Positions 1-4,160 of a stretch of DNA of 8,691 bases are shown piece by piece. The number at the start of each line of letters is the position of its first letter. Position 1 is the first letter of the stretch. The DNA lies in the NCBI GenBank assembly GCA_035315685.1, contig DATFXR010000493.1:1-8691 (forward strand), given 5' to 3'. Source of the stretch: QHWK01 sp035315685 (GTDB lineage: Bacteria; Acidobacteriota; Vicinamibacteria; Vicinamibacterales; CAVVIG01). Both the position numbers and the translations under genes were made by a program. Below the pieces are notes generated by a model. It saw nothing but the letters and a program-made list of their open reading frames with translations, made no database searches and had not been told where the DNA came from.

Positions 1-1
1 C

Positions 2-334
2 GACATCGCGCGCAACGTGCAGACGAACCAGAAGCGCGTCCAGTCGGCGCGCGCCTCCCGCGAGCTGCAGGAGAAGAAGCTCGAAGCCGAGGAGAAGAAG
101 CTGGCCGCCGGCATGTCGTCGAGCTTCTTCGTCTTTCAGGCACAGCGCGATCTCTCGCTGGCGCGGACGACCGAGATTCAGGCAATTTCCGACTACAACA
201 AGTCGCTGGTGGACTTCGAGGCTGTCCAGGTCGCGCCCGTGGCTGTCGCCGGCGGCACTGTCGGCAGCAGCACCGCCGGCGGCGTGACGATCGCGGGGCT
301 GGCGTCCGCCACGTCGGGATCGACGTCTCGCTGA
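2..334 (+). CDS. TolC-family outer-membrane efflux protein, C-terminal fragment
   Basis: The reading frame is open from the window edge, so only the last 110 residues of a protein that usually has 400-500 are visible. They show the long helical, heptad-rich stretch of the TolC/OEP family: Arg-Val-x-Ser-Ala-Arg-Ala-Ser-Arg-Glu-Leu, then a Lys/Glu-rich helix, then Phe-x-Val-Phe-Gln-Ala-Gln-Arg-Asp-Leu and the closing Asp-Tyr-Asn-Lys-Ser-Leu-Val-Asp-Phe-Glu motif found near the end of the second OEP repeat. By family knowledge this is the trimeric outer-membrane channel of an RND, ABC or type I export system. The last ~35 residues are a Gly/Ala/Ser/Thr tail of low complexity. Partner genes would lie upstream, outside the window. 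A GTG at 17 is merely an internal codon. The family call is strong; the export substrate cannot be told. Confidence 0.88.
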   Translation, partial: DIARNVQTNQKRVQSARASRELQEKKLEAEEKKLAAGMSSSFFVFQAQRDLSLARTTEIQAISDYNKSLVDFEAVQVAPVAVAGGTVGSSTAGGVTIAGLASATSGSTSR

Positions 335-344
335 CGCGAGACGA

Positions 345-453
345 GGCTGGGGGCTGGGGCTGGGGGCTAGCTACACCGCTCCCAGTCCCCAGTCTCCAGC
401 ATCCACTCCCCAGTCCCCACTCGCGACAGCTAGCCGCCTAGCCCCTAGCCCCT
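345..453. repeat. Inverted repeat with 7-bp tandem-unit arms after the TolC gene
   Basis: The left arm (345-372) is a run of GGGGGCT/GGGGCT units ending in AGCT. The right arm (428-453) starts AGCTAGCC and continues as CTAGCCC units, the complement of the left arm with a few mismatches. The centre (about 379-420) holds further CCCCAGT units that could also pair with the left arm, so alternative folds are possible. It begins about 10 bp after the TolC stop and ends 20 bp before the GT2 start. It could act as a transcript 3' end or insulator between the two genes, but no T-run marks an intrinsic terminator. It is the first of five such structures in the window. Confidence 0.75.
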
Positions 454-472
454 ACAGTAGACTCCCTCCCGA

Positions 473-1264
473 GTGCCGCGCCTCTCTGTCACTGTCATCA
501 CCAGGAACGAAGCCGCCGATCTCGCCGATGCGCTCTCTTCCGTCGCATGGGCCGACGAGATCGTCGTCGTGGATTCGCACAGCACCGACGACACCGTCGC
601 CGTCGCGCACCGCTTCACCAGTCACGTCGTCGTTCGCGACTGGCCCGGCTACATCGCGCAGAAGAACTACGCGGCGTCGCTGGCGGCACACGACTGGATC
701 TTGTCGCTCGACGCAGACGAGCGCGTGACGCCGGATCTGGCCACCGAGATTCAGTCGCGGCTCGCCGCCGCGCCCCAGGAAGCCGGCTTCCGGATACGTC
801 GCGTCACATGGCACCTCGGACGCTGGATCCGATCGACTGACTGGTATCCCGACTATCAGCTGCGCCTGTACGATCGACGGTCCGCCGAATGGACCGGCAG
901 GTACGTGCACGAAGCGGTGACGGTCCGCGGCGCCGTCGGCGAACTTCGCGGCGAACTGCAGCACTACGCGTATCGCGACATCGCCGACCATCTCGAGACG
1001 ATCGACCGCTACACGACGCTTGCCGCCCGGCAGATGCACGAGGCCGGCCGCCGCGCCGGCCTGATCGACCTGGCCGTGCATCCGCCGCTGGCGTTCCTGC
1101 GCAACTACGTCGCGCGCGGCGGCTTCCGCGACGGCGCCACCGGGTTCGTGATCTCGAGAATGAACGCGTATTACGTGTTCCTCAAATTCGCGAAGCTCTG
1201 GGAACTGCAGGCGGCGGAGGGAAAGCAACCGCAGAGCGCGCAGAGCACGCAGAAGGACAAATGA
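473..1264 (+). CDS. Glycosyltransferase family 2, WaaE/KdtX-like
   Basis: This 263-residue GT-A fold enzyme transfers a sugar from a nucleotide-sugar donor, probably in the cytoplasm at the inner membrane during lipopolysaccharide core or surface-glycan assembly. Visible features are the N-terminal strand Val-Thr-Val-Ile-Thr-Arg-Asn-Glu (6-13), Asp-Ser-His-Ser-Thr-Asp-Asp-Thr (34-41), the metal/donor DxD as Asp80-Ala-Asp82, the Val-His-Glu acceptor-side motif (145-147), and an aromatic amphipathic helix near 224-243 that may touch the membrane. This arrangement matches the beta-1,4-glucosyltransferase (WaaE) subgroup. An in-frame TAG at 458-460 makes GTG 473 the first possible start; there is no Shine-Dalgarno sequence, and only weak -10-like hexamers (TACAGT, 453-458) precede it. 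The last 13 residues (Gln/Ser/Thr/Lys rich, period three) are encoded by the left arm of an inverted repeat and look like an added tail. The GT4 gene follows in the same direction. The specific linkage is unknown. Confidence 0.88.
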   Translation: MPRLSVTVITRNEAADLADALSSVAWADEIVVVDSHSTDDTVAVAHRFTSHVVVRDWPGYIAQKNYAASLAAHDWILSLDADERVTPDLATEIQSRLAAAPQEAGFRIRRVTWHLGRWIRSTDWYPDYQLRLYDRRSAEWTGRYVHEAVTVRGAVGELRGELQHYAYRDIADHLETIDRYTTLAARQMHEAGRRAGLIDLAVHPPLAFLRNYVARGGFRDGATGFVISRMNAYYVFLKFAKLWELQAAEGKQPQSAQSTQKDK

Positions 1265-1303
1265 ATGTTGTCTGCGATCTCTGCGAACTCTGCGGTTGCT
1301 CTT
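1224..1303. repeat. Inverted repeat copy 1 with 9-bp tandem arms; overlaps GT2 3' end
   Basis: The left arm (1224-1259) reads AGCAACCGCAGAG followed by CGCAGAG and CGCAGA, each separated by two variable bases, so the unit is 9 bp. The right arm (1266-1303) carries the complement as CTCTGCG units ending CTCTGCGGTTGCT. Over 30 compared arm positions I count 26 matches, and the four mismatches fall in the variable dinucleotides. The left arm is translated as the tail of the GT2; the stop TGA (1262-1264) sits in the short central loop. The perfect outer 13 bp make a strong RNA hairpin likely in the GT2 transcript. Confidence 0.85.
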
Positions 1304-1323
1304 CCCCTGGTCGCTGCTGCAAC

Positions 1324-1392
1324 GGCAACCGCTGCGCGCTGCGCCCGCACGATGACAAATAAATGATCTCTGCGATCTCTGCGGTTTCTTTC
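1324..1392. repeat. Inverted repeat copy 2, degenerate tandem copy
   Basis: This is a second copy of the preceding inverted repeat, offset by about 98-100 bp. The left arm is degraded (GCAACCGCTGCGCGCTGCGC, then a centre GACAAATAAATG matching GACAAATGAATG of copy 1). The right arm (about 1366-1392) keeps two clean CTCTGCG units and ends GCGGTTTC. It fills most of the 141-bp gap between the two glycosyltransferase genes and ends 13 bp before the GT4 start. No separate promoter or Shine-Dalgarno site is recognisable in the remaining bases. Confidence 0.7.
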
Positions 1393-1405
1393 CGGTCGAT
1401 TCACC

Positions 1406-2518
1406 GTGTTCTCGCTGCACGTTGACACGGCGCGGACGTGGCGGGGCGGCCAGAACCAGGTGCTGCTGACCGTGAACGGGCTGCGTTCGATCGGCCAGCG
1501 CACGGCGCTGGTCGCGCATCCCAGCGGAGAGCTGCGCCGGCGCGCCGCCGAAGGACTCGATCTGATTCCGCTCGCCCCGCGCACCGAGGTGGATCTCTCG
1601 GCGGCGTGGCGGCTGTCGCGGCTCGTCAACGGACTGGCGCCCGACATCATCCACGCGCACGATCCCCACGGCGTCGCGATGGCGGCGCTCGCCCTGTCGA
1701 TCGGTCGGGGGACGAGGAGCGGCGGGCGCCAGCCCGCTCTGGTCGTGTCGCGCCGCGTCGACTTTCATCTCAAGGGCAATTCGCTGTCGCGCTGGAAGCA
1801 TCGCCAGGTCGATTGTTTCATCGCCGCCTCGGACGCGATCCGGCAGATGCTGGTCGCCGACGGCGTGCCGGCCGAGCGGACGGTGACGGTGCACGAAGGG
1901 ATCGACGTCGAGCACGTGCTCGCCGCGCCGCCGGTGAACGTGCACGAGACGTTCTTCCTGCCGCACGGCGCGCCGGTCGTCGGCAATGTCGCTGCGCTGG
2001 TGCCGCACAAGGGACAGCGTTATCTGATCGAGGCTGCGCACCTCGTCGTCCGGCAAGTTCCTGATGCGCGTTTCGTCATCCTCGGCGAAGGCGAGTTGCG
2101 CGAGCTGCTCGAGAAGCAGGTCCACGAGCACCATCTCGAGAAGCATGTCCTCTTACCCGGCTTCCGGACCGATGTGCTCGGGTGCATCCGCAGCGTCGAT
2201 CTGTTCGTCATGAGCTCGGTCACCGAAGGCCTCGGGACCTCGCTGCTCGACGCGATGGCGGCATCGCGGCCGATCGTCGCGACGTCGGCCGGTGGTATTC
2301 CGGAGATCGTCGAGAACGGCGTGAACGGCCTGCTGGTGCCGCCGCGCGACGCGCCGTCGCTGGCCGCCGCAATCGTCCGCGCGCTGAAGGATCCGGCACT
2401 GCGCCAGCAGCTCGGCGCCGCGGGCTTTGCGCGCGTGAACGAGCGCTTCACGGTCGAGCGGATGGTCGAAGCAACCGCCGCCGCCTATCAGCGCATCGTC
2501 AGCAGCGTGCGTCGCTAG
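1406..2518 (+). CDS. Glycosyltransferase family 4 (GT-B, retaining)
   Basis: This 370-residue GT-B enzyme probably adds a sugar to a surface glycan or lipopolysaccharide on the cytoplasmic face of the inner membrane. The N-terminal domain opens with Leu-His-Val-Asp-Thr-Ala-Arg-Thr-Trp-Arg-Gly-Gly-Gln-Asn-Gln (4-18), the usual start of this subgroup, and has Ile-Ile-His-Ala-His-Asp (81-86). The C-terminal domain has Pro-His-Lys-Gly (200-203), the strand Arg-Phe-Val-Ile-Leu-Gly-Glu-Gly (222-229) and Thr-Glu-Gly-Leu-Gly-Thr-Ser-Leu-Leu-Asp (273-282), followed by Gly-Gly-Ile-Pro-Glu (296-300). The classic E-x7-E pair is therefore E-x7-D (Glu274, Asp282), a conservative change. GTG 1406 is the only start compatible with the conserved N-terminus; the nearest upstream in-frame stop is at 1364 and no Shine-Dalgarno sequence is seen. 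Residues about 101-110 (Arg/Gly rich) are encoded by a small GC palindrome and may be an insertion. Probably co-transcribed with the GT2. Donor and acceptor are unknown. Confidence 0.9.
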   Translation: MFSLHVDTARTWRGGQNQVLLTVNGLRSIGQRTALVAHPSGELRRRAAEGLDLIPLAPRTEVDLSAAWRLSRLVNGLAPDIIHAHDPHGVAMAALALSIGRGTRSGGRQPALVVSRRVDFHLKGNSLSRWKHRQVDCFIAASDAIRQMLVADGVPAERTVTVHEGIDVEHVLAAPPVNVHETFFLPHGAPVVGNVAALVPHKGQRYLIEAAHLVVRQVPDARFVILGEGELRELLEKQVHEHHLEKHVLLPGFRTDVLGCIRSVDLFVMSSVTEGLGTSLLDAMAASRPIVATSAGGIPEIVENGVNGLLVPPRDAPSLAAAIVRALKDPALRQQLGAAGFARVNERFTVERMVEATAAAYQRIVSSVRR

Positions 2519-2523
2519 CAGCT

Positions 2524-2559
2524 GGAGCTTTCGCGCGACGTCCGTTCGAAACGCGCTCC
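2524..2559. terminator. Imperfect hairpin between convergent genes
   Basis: In the 58-bp gap between the GT4 stop and the stop of the converging membrane-protein gene, GGAGC TTTCG pairs with CGAAA (CGC) GCTCC, giving two 5-bp stems separated by a 3-nt bulge around a 13-nt loop. Its place between two converging genes suits a two-way transcript end. There is no T-run, so it would not act as a canonical intrinsic terminator. Weak call. Confidence 0.25.
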
Positions 2560-2576
2560 AGGCCTGCTATCCAGCG

Positions 2577-2771
2577 TCAAAACGGCAGGCGCCCGATCGA
2601 AGAGACGAAGGCGCGCGCGTGCTCCGAGCCGGTGAGCGCGAGCGCCGCCGCAAGCGCCAGCGTGATCACCGCCAGAATCACCCGCACCGCCGATCGGCCG
2701 ATCACGAGCTCCACCTCGTTGTGCGACCGGCGGCGGCGGAAGTGCACCAGCGGGTTGTCGCTATGAATCAT
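2577..2771 (-). CDS. Small single-pass membrane protein, unknown
   Basis: This 64-residue protein has a basic, arginine-rich N-terminal stretch (Phe-Arg-Arg-Arg-Arg at 11-15), one clear hydrophobic segment at about 30-48 (Val-Ile-Leu-Ala-Val-Ile-Thr-Leu-Ala-Leu and an Ala/Leu run), and a short C-terminal tail ending Gly-Arg-Leu-Pro-Phe. The positive-inside rule would put the N-terminus in the cytoplasm. ATG at 2769-2771 is preferred over longer versions of the frame because GAGGG lies 8 nt upstream and because sequence further upstream in this frame is only the shadow of the helix-turn-helix gene. It overlaps that gene's end by 11 bp, which suggests translational coupling and one operon. I do not recognise the family. 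The role could be a membrane partner of the regulator, but that is a guess from position alone. Confidence 0.6.
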   Translation of the reverse strand: MIHSDNPLVHFRRRRSHNEVELVIGRSAVRVILAVITLALAAALALTGSEHARAFVSSIGRLPF

Positions 2772-3000
2772 CGCGGGAACCCTCGCCCGCGTCCCCGGCG
2801 CCGCGGCGCCTGGACGCGAGCCTGGCGCGCGCCGCTTCGACATCGGTCTCGCGGAACCGCCAGATTTTTGGACCGTCCTTGAACCCTCGCAACCGTCCAG
2901 TGCGGGCCCACAAGCGCACCGTTCGATCGGACACGCCGAGCCTGAGCGCCGCGCTGTGCGTCGATAAAATCCGCTCGCCGTCCGCAGTGAACCAGTACAT
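2761..3000 (-). CDS. Small MerR/excisionase-type helix-turn-helix protein
   Basis: This 79-residue protein is essentially one winged helix-turn-helix domain: Leu-Ser-Thr-His-Ser-Ala-Ala-Leu-Arg-Leu-Gly-Val-Ser (12-24), the recognition helix Asp-Arg-Thr-Val-Arg-Leu-Trp-Ala-Arg-Thr-Gly-Arg-Leu (25-37), and the wing with Trp-Arg-Phe-Arg-Glu-Thr-Asp-Val-Glu-Ala (47-56). That pattern matches the HTH_17 group (DNA-binding domains of MerR-like regulators, phage excisionases and plasmid proteins). The last ~18 residues are polar and probably disordered. Start ATG 2998-3000 is chosen because GGAAG lies 4 nt upstream and the domain begins directly after it; an in-frame start at 3054 would add 18 residues unlike any domain. 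No integrase or phage gene is nearby, so a local regulator is as likely as an excisionase relic. It is followed by, and overlaps, the small membrane-protein gene. Confidence 0.72.
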   Translation of the reverse strand: MYWFTADGERILSTHSAALRLGVSDRTVRLWARTGRLRGFKDGPKIWRFRETDVEAARARLASRRRGAGDAGEGSRDDS

Positions 3001-3278
3001 CTCACTTCCACCGCCGGTCCGCGTCAGCAGGCAGAGCTGCCGCCGACAGGTCAAGTCGCGGAAGTCTTGAAGAGCGCGTCAAAGCACCTGAACACTGGAC
3101 GACGGCGATCTTGAAGCGGCGCTTCAGACCATTCATCCAGCTGCTTCGACGCGTCCGGCACCCCTGCGCCGGGTCTCAAAATCCTGGCAGGCGCGTTCAC
3201 GCCATCGTGAACACCCTCGTGGCTGATCGATCGTACGACTGGAGACCAGTTTCGGCAATTGGTCTTGCCGGAAATCCT
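3001..3278. other. 278-bp intergenic region with three hairpins
   Basis: This gap between the DUF2400 stop and the helix-turn-helix start (both on the minus strand) shows no convincing coding frame and no tRNA. It holds three inverted repeats. One is AGACCAGTT/AATTGGTCT with a 5-nt loop (3243-3265), lying 13 bp past the DUF2400 stop. The second is a perfect GTTCACG-CCAT-CGTGAAC hairpin (3195-3212). The third is TGAAGC-GGC-GCTTCA (3112-3126). The first could mark the DUF2400 transcript end, though no T-run follows. The others could be operators for the helix-turn-helix gene. I found no good -35/-10 pair on the minus strand in front of that gene; TTGACC and TTGACG hexamers occur without a matching -10. 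Confidence 0.4.
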
Positions 3279-4154
3279 TCAGCGCGATCGCGCCATGCGC
3301 GCGCGGCGGCGCGGACGGCAGACGCCGCGCAGCGGACACTGCGCGTCGCCTTGCGCCCGCAAGAAGCCGCATGCGTTCATCATCCCGAGGTGGCAGAGGG
3401 CGTAATCGTATTTGACCGGATCATCGGGATCGAGCCCGCGCAGGGACGCCGTGATGTCACGCGCCATGCGCCATCCCGGGCTCGTGTACTCGGTCAGGCG
3501 CAGGCATCGGCCGACACGTATCAGGTGCGTGTCGAGCGGGACGATCAGCTTGGCCGGCGACACGCGCCGCCATACGCCAAGGTCCAGCGCGTCCCGGCGA
3601 ACCATCCATCGGAGAAACAGGTTCAGCCGCTTGCAGCCCGAGCCCGCCGACGGCCGCGGGAAGAAGTAACCGACGCCCGGACGCTTCGGAACGCGCCCGT
3701 ACGCCGCTTTCAGATCGAGCGCCGTCGCCCGCGTCGAGAAGCGATCGAGCGCGCCTTCCACATCGTCGGCACGCGGGTCGTAGTGCTCGAGAAAGAACCC
3801 CTCGATCGATCCCGCGCGATCGATCATCTGGCGCATCAGCCACAGCAGCGCGACGATGTCCGCTTCGCGCGTCCACCGGTGGACGATGCCGCCGAATGCC
3901 GGTCCGTCCCGGCGCGGATCGAAAGCGCGGACGAAGGCCGCCGGCTGAGGTCCCATCACCGCGAGGACGCGCTCGATTGACTGCAGAACGCTCATGACGC
4001 GACCGAACGCCAGCGAAGCCGCCACGAATCCGACGGCTTCGCGGTCGTCGTCTCGCCGGAAACGCCGCACGATTTGAATGGGGTCGGTGGCGGAGTCGGG
4101 GTAGTTGAAATCGGCGTAGAGCCGATCGAGTGTCTGCTTCAGCAACGGTATCAT
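3279..4154 (-). CDS. TIGR02757/DUF2400 family protein, HhH-GPD-like
   Basis: This 291-residue protein matches the TIGR02757 (DUF2400) family by its full-length pattern: Asp-Pro-Ile-Gln-Ile-Val-Arg-Arg-Phe (24-32), Val-Ala-Ala-Ser-Leu-Ala-Phe-Gly-Arg-Val (44-53), Lys-Arg-Leu-Asn-Leu-Phe-Leu-Arg-Trp-Met (175-184), Pro-Leu-Asp-Thr-His-Leu-Ile-Arg-Val (206-214) and Tyr-Asp-Tyr-Ala-Leu-Cys-His-Leu-Gly (249-257). No function is established for the family that I can cite. The L-D-T-H-x-x-R-V segment, and four C-terminal cysteines (254, 262, 273, 279) ending Cys-Pro-x4-Cys, resemble the catalytic Asp region and [4Fe-4S] end of endonuclease III glycosylases. ATG 4152-4154 is chosen because the family motif starts right after it; a longer frame to 4382 runs through the acylase gene. 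There is no Shine-Dalgarno site, and the start is 6 bp from the divergent acylase start. Confidence 0.85.
   Translation of the reverse strand: MIPLLKQTLDRLYADFNYPDSATDPIQIVRRFRRDDDREAVGFVAASLAFGRVMSVLQSIERVLAVMGPQPAAFVRAFDPRRDGPAFGGIVHRWTREADIVALLWLMRQMIDRAGSIEGFFLEHYDPRADDVEGALDRFSTRATALDLKAAYGRVPKRPGVGYFFPRPSAGSGCKRLNLFLRWMVRRDALDLGVWRRVSPAKLIVPLDTHLIRVGRCLRLTEYTSPGWRMARDITASLRGLDPDDPVKYDYALCHLGMMNACGFLRAQGDAQCPLRGVCRPRRRARMARSR
4149..4154 (+). promoter_or_regulatory. Candidate -10 element giving a leaderless acylase mRNA
   Basis: TATCAT differs from the TATAAT consensus at one base and ends 6 bp before the acylase ATG at 4161, the spacing expected if transcription starts at the A of that ATG. 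No convincing -35 lies 16-18 bp upstream (TCGAGT at 17 bp is poor). The absence of a Shine-Dalgarno site before this ATG fits a leaderless message. The hexamer overlaps the divergent DUF2400 start codon. Suggestive only. Confidence 0.28.
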
Positions 4155-4160
4155 TCTGAC

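Noticed and set aside
452..2146. 564-codon open frame on the minus strand
   Set aside because: It lies antisense to both glycosyltransferase genes, is Arg/Asp/Gly rich without any domain pattern, and runs through the intergenic repeat. Long antisense frames are expected at this GC content.
3001..3278. Possible tRNA or other known RNA gene
   Set aside because: The hairpins do not combine into a cloverleaf, and no T-loop consensus or acceptor-stem pairing was found at the right spacing.
3111..3980. 289-codon open frame on the plus strand
   Set aside because: It is antisense to the DUF2400 gene, whose conserved motifs are clear. The protein is Arg-rich and shows no family pattern.
4074..4160. 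Upstream extension of the acylase frame
   Set aside because: The extra 29 codons overlap the divergent DUF2400 gene and would put a Gly/Val-rich stretch before the signal-anchor segment, which normally begins within a few residues of the start.
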